Of a DNA stretch of 49,632 bases, positions 8,189 through 16,302 are shown piece by piece; positions within the stretch are counted from its first letter, which is position 1, and each line of letters opens with the position of its first letter. The position numbers and the translations under genes were made by a program. The stretch covers positions 1 to 49,632 of the forward strand of contig NZ_PIZU01000036.1 in the NCBI RefSeq assembly GCF_002838065.1, in the 5' to 3' direction. The notes under the pieces are model-generated. The model ran no database searches, was not told the DNA's origin, and saw nothing but the letters and a program-made list of their open reading frames with translations. The DNA is from Mycobacterium hubeiense (GTDB taxonomy: Bacteria; Actinomycetota; Actinomycetes; Mycobacteriales; Mycobacteriaceae).

Positions 8189-8811
8189 TCGGCCGCGCTC
8201 GCGATCGCATTGACCGCGGCCGCCGCCATCGCGCTGCCGCCGCGCCGGCCCGTCACCACCAGGTAGCTCATGCCTCGCGGCCGGTCGATCAGTTCCTGTT
8301 TGGACTGCGCGGAGCCCACGAACCCGACGGGGCCGCCGAGCACCGCGGCGGGCGCGGGCACGCCGTCGTCGACAAGCTCCAGCAGCCGGAACAACGCGGT
8401 GGGTGCGTTGCCGATGGCCAGCACCGCACCGCCCAGCCGGTCGGCCCACAGTTCGACAGCGGCCGCGGACCGCGTCGTCTCGCGACGGGCGGCCAGTTCG
8501 GGCGCGCGCTCGTCGGCAACCAGCGACACCACCTCGTTTGCGGCGGGCAGCCGTGAGCGGGTGATGCCCGCGGCGACCATCGACGAGTCACACAGCACGG
8601 GTGCTCCGGCGGCCAGGGCGGCGTGGGTCTTGGCGACGACGTCCTCGCTGTAGGCGACGTATTCGGCGACGTCGACCTGCCCGCAGGTGTGGATCAGCCG
8701 CACCACCACGCGAGCGACGTCGGCGGGGAAGCGTGACAGATCCGCCTCGGCGCGGATCGTCGCAAACGACTGCCGATAGATCTCGGCGGCGTCGCGCACG
8801 TAGTCCAGCAC
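8185..8811 (-). CDS. cobH: Precorrin-8X methylmutase CobH
   Basis: A 208-aa enzyme that moves the C11 methyl to C12, turning precorrin-8X into hydrogenobyrinic acid. It starts with GTG as VLDYVRDAAEIYRQSF. His41 in LIHTCGQVDV is the family's catalytic histidine. CDSSMVAAGI, AIGNAPTAL, GGPVGFVG and the glycine-rich C-terminal GRRGGSAMAAAAVNA are all family signatures. Length equals the M. tuberculosis protein (Rv2065). It lies 9 bp after cobG and overlaps cobIJ by 4 bp. Confidence 0.95.
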   Translation of the reverse strand: MLDYVRDAAEIYRQSFATIRAEADLSRFPADVARVVVRLIHTCGQVDVAEYVAYSEDVVAKTHAALAAGAPVLCDSSMVAAGITRSRLPAANEVVSLVADERAPELAARRETTRSAAAVELWADRLGGAVLAIGNAPTALFRLLELVDDGVPAPAAVLGGPVGFVGSAQSKQELIDRPRGMSYLVVTGRRGGSAMAAAAVNAIASAAE

Positions 8812-8820
8812 GCGATAACC

Positions 8821-9942
8821 CTACGGCGTGCGCAGCCGGTAACCGTCGCCGGTCGCGATCAGCACCTGGGCGCCGCGCGGGCTGCCGCAGGCCCGTTCGC
8901 ACCCGACGAAATGCCGGTGCGCAGCGGCCGGTGTCGTTACCGCGCGGGCGGCGTCGGCCCGCACGTCGGCCATCGAATGCTCGCAGCCGGGACTGCCGGT
9001 GCACGCGCTGATGCCCAGCCACGGCGAGGTCTCGTCGAACACCAAGCCCATCGGCGCCAGCACCCGCAGCGCGGCGTCGGCGACGCCCTCGGCGAGGTCG
9101 CACACCAGCACCGAACGCCAGGGCGTGATCACCATCGGCGCCTCGATCGCCGCGAGGTACTCCGCCACGCGGGCCGGCAACAGCCCGAGCGGCATGGCGG
9201 CGCCCAGCGCCACCCGTCCGTCGGCCTGCGGTATCCAGCCGACGGGTGGGTGGGTAACAGGCGGCCACGTCGACCCGGCATCTGCTGTGCGTGCCAGGCC
9301 TGTCAGCAACGGGCCGGTGTCGGTGAGTTCGGCTATCCGCCAAGCTTTTCCGCGGATGGCGGCGAACCGCGCCGCGACGGACGTCATGGCTGCCACCACG
9401 TCGGCTGGCTGCAGGCGGACGCCGGTGTCGCGGCCGGCGAGCAGCAGGGCGACCGTGTCGTCGTCGAGCACGTGAACGCCGACGTCGGCAGCCAGGCCGG
9501 AGACGTCGCCGCGGCCGTCGTCGATGCCGAACCAGAACCGGCCGGGCAGTTGGGCGAGCGCCGGCCCGGCTTGGATCGCGGCGTCGAGGCGATGCACCCA
9601 GTCGCGGATGTCGGCGACGCCACCGGCGCGGCCCGACAGCGGCGACGCCACGATGTTGCGGACACGTTCGTGCGTCGCGGACGGCAGCAGACCGGCAGCG
9701 GCGATGGCGTCGGCGACGGCACTCGCGGCCTCGTCACCGCCGATGCCCCGGATCTGCACATTGGCTCGGGATGTCAATTCCATTGTGCCGGAACCGAATT
9801 CGGCTGCTACGCGGGCGAGGGCCCCGAGCTGATCCGCGGTGAGGACCCCTCCGGGGAGCCGAATCCTGGCGAGCGCGCCATCAGCGGCCCGGTGCACGGT
9901 GAGCGCGCCGGGGCAGGCGTCGTGGTCTCGGGTACGGGTCAT
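8821..9942 (-). CDS. cobG: Precorrin-3B synthase CobG
   Basis: A 373-aa oxygen-dependent mono-oxygenase-type enzyme (nitrite/sulfite-reductase-like fold) that hydroxylates C20 of precorrin-3A and forms the gamma-lactone, committing to the aerobic pathway. The [4Fe-4S] ligands follow the sulfite-reductase spacing: Cys314-x5-Cys320 in ACTGSPGC, and Cys348-x3-Cys352 in GCERACG. TSRANVQIRG near residue 60 and the ferredoxin-like N-terminus fit. The frame is open to 9993, but the ATG at 9942 (MTRTRDHDACPG) is the better start, close to the M. tuberculosis length of about 363 aa. First gene of the leftward cob operon. I looked for a B12 riboswitch in its leader and found none. Confidence 0.93.
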   Translation of the reverse strand: MTRTRDHDACPGALTVHRAADGALARIRLPGGVLTADQLGALARVAAEFGSGTMELTSRANVQIRGIGGDEAASAVADAIAAAGLLPSATHERVRNIVASPLSGRAGGVADIRDWVHRLDAAIQAGPALAQLPGRFWFGIDDGRGDVSGLAADVGVHVLDDDTVALLLAGRDTGVRLQPADVVAAMTSVAARFAAIRGKAWRIAELTDTGPLLTGLARTADAGSTWPPVTHPPVGWIPQADGRVALGAAMPLGLLPARVAEYLAAIEAPMVITPWRSVLVCDLAEGVADAALRVLAPMGLVFDETSPWLGISACTGSPGCEHSMADVRADAARAVTTPAAAHRHFVGCERACGSPRGAQVLIATGDGYRLRTP

Positions 9943-10073
9943 CGGTCCGTCGGCAAGTCTAGGGCCGACAGGCATGGCGTCGCCCGGCGGCACTCAGGTG
10001 CTTGTTTGCCAGATCTGCACTTCTGCGGGCTGACTTGGTCGTCAAAAGGTGTGCGTGTTAGCCACAGAAACAG

Positions 10074-10085
10074 GTAGTGCACTAC
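10074..10085. promoter_or_regulatory. 12-bp perfect palindrome in the cobG / 97-aa gene divergent region
   Basis: GTAGTGCACTAC is self-complementary over 12 bp. It lies 132 bp upstream of cobG and 82 bp upstream of the divergent 97-aa gene. The 224-bp divergent region (9943-10166) otherwise holds only a weak 4-bp-arm repeat GCAC-TCAG-GTGC near 9991-10002. A dimeric repressor site is possible; no regulator is identified. Confidence 0.3.
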
Positions 10086-10166
10086 GCGTGAGATAGCCGG
10101 TGGCCGGCCGTAACTTCTCCCCATGGCGGTCCCAGGTTAGCCGGGGCCGGACAGAGGAGAGTTGAT

Positions 10167-10460
10167 ATGACCGAACTGATTTCGGCATCGACAGCCCAGA
10201 AAGCGGCGCTCACGCCCGCCACGACGTCGACACCGGTGGTCATCACCGAGCAGCAGGTGCGCTTTGCCACCGCGGCGGCCATTCCGTTGCCACGCAAGAC
10301 CGTTACCCGGCGCCTGTCCGACGCGCTCACCGCGGTCGCGCAGTCCGTGCACGACGTGTTCGTGACGCCGACGGCGGATAAGCCGATTCGCCACGATAAG
10401 CCGTCACGGCTGGCCTATCTTGAGCATTCAGCGATGTCACGGGAGATGGGTCGGCTCTGA
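10167..10460 (+). CDS. Conserved-looking hypothetical protein, 97 aa
   Basis: I do not recognise a characterised family. The protein is 97 aa with no signal peptide or membrane segment. It has a Thr/Ala-rich N-terminus, a central VVITEQQVRFATAAAI stretch, a basic LPRKTVTRR and a charged C-terminus (DKPSRLAYLEHSAMSREMGRL). A strong Shine-Dalgarno (GAGGAGAG, 10155-10162) precedes the ATG at 10167, supporting real translation. It is divergent from cobG and is followed by a monooxygenase 16 bp downstream, so it may be the first gene of a two-gene operon. Confidence 0.75.
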   Translation: MTELISASTAQKAALTPATTSTPVVITEQQVRFATAAAIPLPRKTVTRRLSDALTAVAQSVHDVFVTPTADKPIRHDKPSRLAYLEHSAMSREMGRL

Positions 10461-10476
10461 GCGTTCGGAGGTGCCG

Positions 10477-11940
10477 GTGACTGCACAGCGGAGGCAACTG
10501 CAGATCGCCGTCATCGGCGCCGGGATGTCCGGGCTGTGCATGGCGGCCAAGCTGCAGGACGCCGGCATCGAAAACTACACCGTATTCGAGCAGGCCGATG
10601 ATGTCGGCGGCACCTGGCGGGACAACACCTATCCGGGGCTGACCTGCGACGTGCCGTCGCGCTACTACACGTATTCGTTCCGGCCGAATCCGGAATGGTC
10701 GCGGCTGTTGTCGCCCGGCCCGGAGATCCAGGCGTACTTCCGCCGGGTCGCCGAGGACCTCGGCATCAGGCCCCACATCAGGTTCGGCACCGAAGTGCGT
10801 GCGGCGCGGTTCGTCGACGGGCGCTGGTTTATCGACACCGGATCCGGCGAGGAGGAGTCGTTCGACGTCCTCATCACAGCGACGGGTGTGCTGCGGCTAC
10901 CGCGGTATCCCGACATCCCCGGGCTGGAGACGTTCGCCGGGCCGATGTTCCACTCGGCCCGCTGGGATCACTCAGTCTCATTGCCGGACAAGCGAATCGG
11001 GCTGATCGGCACCGGCTCGACCGGCGTTCAGATCACCGCAGAGCTGGGCGGAAAGGTCCGCGCGCTCAAGGTCTTTCAGCGCACCGCGCAGTGGATCTTC
11101 CCGACGCCCAACCTGCGGTACTCGCCGCTGACGCGGGCCGCGTTGCGGCGGTGGCCGAAACTGAACGAGGTGGGCTACCGCGGCTGGGGGTTCTACATCC
11201 GCCAGTTACTCGGCAGGGCCACTGTGCAGCCGTGCTGGCAACGGCGGCTGGTCCAGACGGCATGCCGATGGAATCTGCGGCTTTCGGTGCGCGACGCCGA
11301 GTTGCGCCGCAAACTCACCCCGAATTACCAGGCGATGTGTAAGCGCCAAGTGCTGGCCGGGCACTTCTACCCAGCCGTCCAGCGGCCCGGCGTCGAGGTG
11401 ATCACCGACGCGATCGAGGCGGTTGAACCGCGCGGGGTCGTCACCGCCGACGGCACCCTGCACGAGCTGGACGTGCTGGTGCTGGCAACCGGTTTCGACG
11501 CCCGCGCCTACGTGCGGCCGATGCAGATCATCGGGGAGAACGGGCTGACGTTGGAGGAGGCCTGGGCCGACGGCCCGACGGCGTATCGGTCGGTCGCAGT
11601 GCCGGGATTCCCGAACCTGTTCATGCTGATGGGCCCGCATTCGCCGATCGGCAATCAGTCGTTGATAACGATCGCCGAGGATCAGGCCGATTACGCGATC
11701 TGGTGGATCAACCAGATCCGCGACGGTCGAATCACCGCCGCCGCGCCCACCGAAGCGGCCACCAAGGACTATAACGAGCAGATGAAAGCGGCTATGCCGC
11801 AGACTATTTGGGTGACAGGCTGTTCGAGCTGGTATATCGGTCGCGACGGTCTGCCCGAGTTGTTTCCCTGGACTCCGGAACGCCACCGCGAATTGCTGCG
11901 CAACCCCGAGCCGGCCCACTTCGACGTCCGCAGCGCCTGA
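10477..11940 (+). CDS. FAD-dependent monooxygenase, Baeyer-Villiger type
   Basis: A 487-aa class B flavoprotein. The N-terminal FAD Rossmann motif is IAVIGAGMSG (about residues 8-17). GTWRDNTYPGLTCDVPS near 50 is the usual flavin-contacting block. The BVMO-type fingerprint FxGxxxHxxxW is present as FAGPMFHSARW near 150. The NADPH Rossmann motif is LIGTGSTGVQI near 175, and VLATGFD near 340 is the C-terminal flavin motif. It would insert oxygen into a ketone, or oxidise N/S atoms, using NADPH. Upstream in-frame starts exist at 10420 and 10471; the GTG at 10477 is chosen because GGAG (10467-10470) lies 6 nt before it. Substrate unknown. Confidence 0.88.
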   Translation: MTAQRRQLQIAVIGAGMSGLCMAAKLQDAGIENYTVFEQADDVGGTWRDNTYPGLTCDVPSRYYTYSFRPNPEWSRLLSPGPEIQAYFRRVAEDLGIRPHIRFGTEVRAARFVDGRWFIDTGSGEEESFDVLITATGVLRLPRYPDIPGLETFAGPMFHSARWDHSVSLPDKRIGLIGTGSTGVQITAELGGKVRALKVFQRTAQWIFPTPNLRYSPLTRAALRRWPKLNEVGYRGWGFYIRQLLGRATVQPCWQRRLVQTACRWNLRLSVRDAELRRKLTPNYQAMCKRQVLAGHFYPAVQRPGVEVITDAIEAVEPRGVVTADGTLHELDVLVLATGFDARAYVRPMQIIGENGLTLEEAWADGPTAYRSVAVPGFPNLFMLMGPHSPIGNQSLITIAEDQADYAIWWINQIRDGRITAAAPTEAATKDYNEQMKAAMPQTIWVTGCSSWYIGRDGLPELFPWTPERHRELLRNPEPAHFDVRSA

Positions 11941-11963
11941 GGAGACGGCCGCGGCCGCGTAGA

Positions 11964-12000
11964 TGGAGGATTCGAGTCAAATGGTGGCTTCAATCCTCCA
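11964..12000. terminator. Stem-loop after the monooxygenase gene
   Basis: Perfect 9-bp arms TGGAGGATT (11964-11972) and AATCCTCCA (11992-12000) with a 19-nt loop lie in the 150-bp gap between the monooxygenase and the DUF4129 gene. There is no T-run. A transcription stop or processing hairpin is plausible, not shown. Confidence 0.35.
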
Positions 12001-12090
12001 CTTAGCCGCTTGGGCCCGGGGATTCGTGCGAGGATGAAATCAAGCGCGGACGTCGCATCCGCGGCGCGCGGCCGTATCGAGTGGTGTGCG

Positions 12091-13041
12091 ATGCCCAGTA
12101 TCGACAAGGCGACAGGGCGTGTGGTCGCCGTGGTCGTGCTCTTGGTCGTGGCGGGCATCGCGCTGCGCGGTTACCTGCCGCCGGCCGCCCGCGAGCCCGC
12201 CGAGGAAACGACAAGCTCGCCGGGCAGCTCAATCGCGGTGCTGGCGTTGCTGATCGTGTCGTTGTCGATCGTTGTGTTCGCCGCCCTCACATCGCGTCGC
12301 ACGGCGCCCAGGCCCGCTGCCGTGCACGAGGCACCCGCGTCGCTGCGCCGCGAACTTGGCCGGCCCGGCTGGCGCATCCTGCTGATCGGGCTCGGCGCCC
12401 TGCTCGCATGGCTGCTGCTGGTCATGGTGCTGTCCCGGTTCAACGTGCCGTTACCCATGGACGACCCCGAGGCGGCGAGGCCGGCGAGTCCGACGACGCC
12501 CCGCGATGCCCCCGCCACGGCGCCGGAAGAGATGCCCGAACCCCCGCCGGAACAGAGCGGGGATGCATTCATCTACCTGGCCGTGGCCACCGTCGTCATG
12601 GTGTTGTTGATTGCCGTCGGAGCGGTTCTCGACGCTCGCAGGAAGTGGCTTGCGCGCCCGCACAATACGCCCGTCGACAATCGCTTCCGGGCCGAGCCTG
12701 CCAAACCCGCATCCGAATCGCTCGCGCGCGCAGCTGAACTGGGCCTCGCTGAGATCGGCGACCTGAGCAGGGAGCCGCGCGAGGCGATCATCGCGTGTTA
12801 CGCCGCGATGGAACGCGCACTCGCCAACGCGCCGGGAGCCGTGCCGCAGGACTCCGACACGCCCTCAGAGGTACTGGCCCGCGCCGTCGAACACCATGCG
12901 CTGCACGCCGACAGCGCCACCGAATTGGTCGATCTATTCGCCGAGGCCCGGTTCAGCCCGCATGTGATGAACGAGGGACACCGCGACGTCGCGGTGCGTG
13001 TCCTCGAGCGAGTTCTCACGGAATTGCGAAGTGTCGCATGA
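12091..13041 (+). CDS. DUF4129-type membrane protein of the moxR3-like cassette
   Basis: A 316-aa protein with about four membrane segments: residues ~10-28, ~48-67, ~95-115 and ~160-180, the third ending in LLLVMVLSRF. A Pro/Ala/Glu-rich linker lies between the third and fourth. The cytoplasmic C-terminal ~110 aa carries the DUF4129 signature of a helical domain with REAIIACYAAMERAL and DTPSEVLARA. Corresponds in position and size to M. tuberculosis Rv3166c. The frame is open back to 12010 and a second ATG lies at 12034. The ATG at 12091 (MPSIDKATGR) is preferred on length and position just before the first membrane helix; no strong Shine-Dalgarno decides it. First gene of five overlapping genes. 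Confidence 0.8.
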   Translation: MPSIDKATGRVVAVVVLLVVAGIALRGYLPPAAREPAEETTSSPGSSIAVLALLIVSLSIVVFAALTSRRTAPRPAAVHEAPASLRRELGRPGWRILLIGLGALLAWLLLVMVLSRFNVPLPMDDPEAARPASPTTPRDAPATAPEEMPEPPPEQSGDAFIYLAVATVVMVLLIAVGAVLDARRKWLARPHNTPVDNRFRAEPAKPASESLARAAELGLAEIGDLSREPREAIIACYAAMERALANAPGAVPQDSDTPSEVLARAVEHHALHADSATELVDLFAEARFSPHVMNEGHRDVAVRVLERVLTELRSVA

Positions 13042-13523
13042 ACAAACGCGTGGTTGCGGGGATCCTGCTGGTGGTGGTCGTAGAAGTCTGCGCGATCTTC
13101 GCGCCCGACCGTCGGGCGGTGCTGTGGGCGTCCGGCGCCGCGGTGGCGATGCTGCTGCTGGGTGTGCGCTGGTTTCTGAGCAGCGCCGACACCGGCGAGC
13201 CGGACGAGCCGAAGTCCAACGACCCCGCAGAGCTGTTACAGCGCTGGGTGTCTCACACCGAAACACTGGTCAGCCGAGCCGAGTCCACCCGCACCGACTG
13301 GGATCGGCACCTGCGGCCGCGGCTGGCACGCGAATTCGCGTCGGCGACGGGCCAACGGCAGCACAAGGATCCGGCCGCATTCGACGCCACCGGCCGGATG
13401 CTGTTCGGCCCGCAGCTGTGGCAGTGGGTTGATCCGAACAACGTCGCGCGCAAGGGCGGCAACGTCCCCGGACCGGGGCGAGAGGTACTCAACGAGATTC
13501 TGCGGCGACTGGAGCTCCTATGA
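13038..13523 (+). CDS. Membrane protein of the moxR3-like cassette (Rv3165c-like)
   Basis: A 161-aa protein with two N-terminal membrane helices (about 5-20 and 28-45) and a soluble ~110-aa tail with an aromatic FGPQLWQWVDP motif near 130. Function unknown; it occupies the position of Rv3165c, between the DUF4129 protein and the MoxR ATPase. ATG at 13038 overlaps the previous stop (ATGA) and its own stop overlaps the moxR ATG (ATGA), so it is translationally coupled on both sides. The open frame upstream to 12795 is a shadow. Confidence 0.8.
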   Translation: MNKRVVAGILLVVVVEVCAIFAPDRRAVLWASGAAVAMLLLGVRWFLSSADTGEPDEPKSNDPAELLQRWVSHTETLVSRAESTRTDWDRHLRPRLAREFASATGQRQHKDPAAFDATGRMLFGPQLWQWVDPNNVARKGGNVPGPGREVLNEILRRLELL

Positions 13524-14488
13524 CGATGCCGGCCGGGCTGCCGGCCACCACCACCACGGCCCACGCCGAGGCGGTACTCGACGAGATCGAGCGGGTGGTG
13601 GTCGGGAAACGCTCCGCGCTCACGCTCATTCTGATCACCCTGCTTGCCCGCGGCCACGTGCTGATCGAGGATCTTCCCGGCCTGGGTAAAACCCTGATCG
13701 CGCGGTCGTTCGCCGCGGCGCTCGGGCTGAAATTCACTCGTGTGCAGTTCACGCCGGACCTGCTGCCCGCCGATCTGCTGGGCTCGACCGTCTACGACAT
13801 GCAGTCGGGTCGTTTCGAGTTCCGGCCCGGGCCGATCTTCACCAATCTACTGATGGCAGACGAGATCAACCGCACCCCACCGAAAACCCAGGCGGCGTTG
13901 CTCGAGGCAATGGCCGAGCGCCAGGTGAGCATCGACGGTGAAACCCACCGGCTGCCCGAGCCTTTTGTGGTGCTGGCCACCGACAACCCGATCGAGTACG
14001 AGGGCACCTATCCGCTGCCGGAAGCGCAACTGGATCGCTTCGCGATCAGGCTGGAGCTCAACTACCTCTCGGAGCAGGATGAAACGGCGATGCTGCGCCG
14101 GCGCCTTGAGCGCGGTTCGGCCGAGCCGGTCGTGCACCAGGTGGTGGACGCGCAGGATTTCCTGGCCATGCGCGAATCGGTCGAACAGGTGACCGTGCAC
14201 GAGGATGTCCTGCATTACGTGGTGTCGCTGGCGACGGCCACTCGCCACCATCCGCAGGTGGCGGTCGGCGCGAGCCCGCGAGCCGAACTCGACCTGGTTC
14301 AACTCGCAAGGGCGCGTGCGCTTTTGCAGGGCCGCGACTACGTCATCCCCGAGGACGTCAAGACGCTGGCGGTCGCGGCGATGGCGCACCGGATCAGCCT
14401 GCGGCCCGAGATGTGGGTGCGCAGCATCCACGGTTCGGACGTCATGGCGGAACTGTTGCGCCGCCTGCCGGTTCCGCGAGCGAAATGA
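13520..14488 (+). CDS. moxR3: MoxR-family AAA+ ATPase
   Basis: A 322-aa AAA+ ATPase of the MoxR group, chaperone-like proteins that usually act on a partner with a von Willebrand A or DUF58 domain. The Walker A motif LPGLGKT spans residues 52-58, Walker B LLMADEINR has Asp114-Glu115, and the sensor region ATDNPIEYEGTYPLPEAQLDRF follows near 153. The C-terminal lid (AAA_lid) includes ASPRAELDLVQLARARALL near 253. Length equals M. tuberculosis MoxR3 (Rv3164c) and the flanking genes match that locus. ATGA overlaps at both ends. Confidence 0.93.
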   Translation: MTMPAGLPATTTTAHAEAVLDEIERVVVGKRSALTLILITLLARGHVLIEDLPGLGKTLIARSFAAALGLKFTRVQFTPDLLPADLLGSTVYDMQSGRFEFRPGPIFTNLLMADEINRTPPKTQAALLEAMAERQVSIDGETHRLPEPFVVLATDNPIEYEGTYPLPEAQLDRFAIRLELNYLSEQDETAMLRRRLERGSAEPVVHQVVDAQDFLAMRESVEQVTVHEDVLHYVVSLATATRHHPQVAVGASPRAELDLVQLARARALLQGRDYVIPEDVKTLAVAAMAHRISLRPEMWVRSIHGSDVMAELLRRLPVPRAK

Positions 14489-15747
14489 TCGAGAACAGGT
14501 GCGTGCAGGCCGAATTCACCTGGCGGCCATCGCATCTCACGGCGGCGATCGCGACGTGCGCGGCGGCGGCGCTGGCGGCCGGCTTGATCGGATCGCGCTG
14601 GCAGCTCGTCATCTTTGCGGCACCGCTGCTCGGTGTGCTGTGTTCGATCGGCTGGCAGCGACCGCCATCGAAAGTCGAGGTACACGGGGAGCCCGCCGCG
14701 GTGCGGTGCTTCGAATCCGAGCAGGTGCAACTATGCGTCTGGGCCACCGCCGAGGCCGGCGATGTGGGCCTTGACCTCACGGTCACCGCCGTAGAGGGCA
14801 TGCAGCTCGACGTTGCCGACGACGGTGCGCGGCTGCGCAAATCGGTGACGGCGTCTGCGCCACGGTGGGGCCGCTACCCGGTCCGGGCCCGCGTCGAGGC
14901 GCTGGCCTACGGCGGACTGCTGACCGGGACGGCGACGGTGGATGCCGCCGAGGTGTACGTATTTCCTTTGGCCGCACCGCAATCGACAGCGATACCGCGC
15001 ACCGAGCTGCCTGATCGGCTCGGCACCCATCTCACTCGTCACATCGGGCCCGGTGTCGAGTACGCCGACGTGCGGTCCTACGTGCCCGGCGACCAACTGC
15101 GCACCATCAATTGGCCGGTCAGCGCGCGCCGCGGCCGCCTGCACGTGACCGAGCGGTTGACCGACCGCGGTGCCGACGTCGTGGTGTTGATCGACATCAG
15201 CGAACAGCCGCCGGGTCCGGCCACAGCGGCCACCGAGCGCACCGCGCGCGGCGCCGCCCAGGTGGTGCAGAGCGCACTGCGCGCCGGCGACCGTGCCGGC
15301 ATCGTCGCACTCGGCGGCCGAGCGCCCCGCTGGCTGGGCGTCGACATCGGCCGACGGCAGTTCTACCGGGTGCTGGACGCCGTGCTGGGCGCCGGCAGCG
15401 GATTCGAAACCACCACAGGCACATTGGCGCCCCGCGCTGCCGTCCCGCCCGGTGCGGTGGTGATCGCGTTCTCGACATTGCTGTCCACCGAGTTCGCGCT
15501 CGCGCTGATCGACCTGTGCCGGCGCGGGCACACCGTGGTCGCTGTCGACGTCCTCGACAGCGCACCTTTCGAGAACCAGCCCGATCCGCTCATCGCGAGG
15601 ATGTGGGCGCTGCAGCGGTCGGCGATGTACCGCGATATGAGCACGATCGGCGTCGACGTGGTGTCGTGGCGGTCCGACACGCCGTTGGACCAACCGATGC
15701 AGTTGGTGCCGGATCGCCGTCGGCGGGTGCGGAGGCGCCGGGCATGA
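14485..15747 (+). CDS. DUF58 / vWA-like protein, MoxR partner
   Basis: A 420-aa protein. Two N-terminal membrane segments (about 17-50) precede a beta-rich domain. The DUF58 signature YVPGDQLRTINWPVSARRG lies near residue 193, and a vWA-like fold follows with VVLIDISEQPPG (degenerate MIDAS DxSxS) near 230. In other bacteria such proteins pair with MoxR ATPases in envelope assembly or stress. Position matches Rv3163c. The ATG at 14485 overlaps the moxR stop (ATGA); the longer frame from 14413 is not needed. Confidence 0.87.
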   Translation: MIENRCVQAEFTWRPSHLTAAIATCAAAALAAGLIGSRWQLVIFAAPLLGVLCSIGWQRPPSKVEVHGEPAAVRCFESEQVQLCVWATAEAGDVGLDLTVTAVEGMQLDVADDGARLRKSVTASAPRWGRYPVRARVEALAYGGLLTGTATVDAAEVYVFPLAAPQSTAIPRTELPDRLGTHLTRHIGPGVEYADVRSYVPGDQLRTINWPVSARRGRLHVTERLTDRGADVVVLIDISEQPPGPATAATERTARGAAQVVQSALRAGDRAGIVALGGRAPRWLGVDIGRRQFYRVLDAVLGAGSGFETTTGTLAPRAAVPPGAVVIAFSTLLSTEFALALIDLCRRGHTVVAVDVLDSAPFENQPDPLIARMWALQRSAMYRDMSTIGVDVVSWRSDTPLDQPMQLVPDRRRRVRRRRA

Positions 15748-16178
15748 CACTCGTGTTCTCGACGGTGTTCGGCCTGCTGATGGTGGCCGCGGTCGCTGCC
15801 CCGGCGGACGGGGCCGGGCTGGTGGTGACCGCGTCGGCGGGGATCGCGGTGATCGCCGGCCTGCGGGTTCGGTCAGCGGCCACGCTCGCGGTGTTGCTCA
15901 CCGTCCTGGCGATCGCGATATCGGACCCATCGCCGCTGCTGGTCGCGGTGTCCGGGCTGTCGGCCGCGGCATACATCCTGGTGCGCCACGCCGTCGGCGC
16001 CTCGGCGGTCGACACCACGACGTGGCCGAGTGTGGTTGGCGCCGTTGGCTTCACCACCGTGACGCTGATCGTCGCGGCGGTGCCCGTGCAGCTGCCGTGG
16101 CTGCCGTTGGCGGCACCACTCGCGGCGGTTGCGATCTACCTGCTGGCGCTGCGGCCGTACCTGACCAGTCGGATGTGA
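15744..16178 (+). CDS. Small polytopic membrane protein ending the moxR3-like cassette
   Basis: A 144-aa, almost wholly hydrophobic protein with about four to five membrane helices (residues 4-20, 24-40, 45-60, 65-85, 100-137). Function unknown; it sits where Rv3162c sits in M. tuberculosis. ATG at 15744 overlaps the DUF58 stop (ATGA). Its own stop codon lies inside a perfect CRP-like palindrome, so whatever binds there could affect the next gene rather than this one. Confidence 0.75.
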   Translation: MTLVFSTVFGLLMVAAVAAPADGAGLVVTASAGIAVIAGLRVRSAATLAVLLTVLAIAISDPSPLLVAVSGLSAAAYILVRHAVGASAVDTTTWPSVVGAVGFTTVTLIVAAVPVQLPWLPLAAPLAAVAIYLLALRPYLTSRM

Positions 16179-16189
16179 CCGCGGTCACA
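16174..16189. promoter_or_regulatory. Perfect CRP/FNR-type palindrome
   Basis: TGTGACCGCGGTCACA is a perfect 16-bp palindrome that fits TGTGA-N6-TCACA, the consensus of the cAMP receptor protein including mycobacterial CRP (Rv3676). It overlaps the last codons of the moxR3-like cassette and lies 113 bp upstream of the 34-codon gene at 16303. Regulation is inferred from the motif. Confidence 0.6.
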
Positions 16190-16244
16190 GGATCCGGGCA
16201 GTGTTCCGTCACGCACAAGTTGTTCGCGCGGGGCACATTCGGTC

Positions 16245-16272
16245 GTACATTGCGATTGTTGCACGTATGTAC
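16245..16272. promoter_or_regulatory. Inverted repeat GTACAT-N16-ATGTAC upstream of the 34-codon gene
   Basis: Perfect 6-bp arms at 16245-16250 and 16267-16272 lie 31-58 bp upstream of the small gene's ATG, in the likely promoter region. It may be an operator; no regulator is identifiable. Confidence 0.3.
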
Positions 16273-16302
16273 AACAGCCGGGCATCACGAAAGGAAACGA
16301 CG

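Noticed and set aside
9943..10166. Cobalamin riboswitch in the cobG leader
   Set aside because: I looked for the conserved B12-box core (GCCACTG-type) on both strands and did not see it or the surrounding helices. A covariance-model scan would be decisive.
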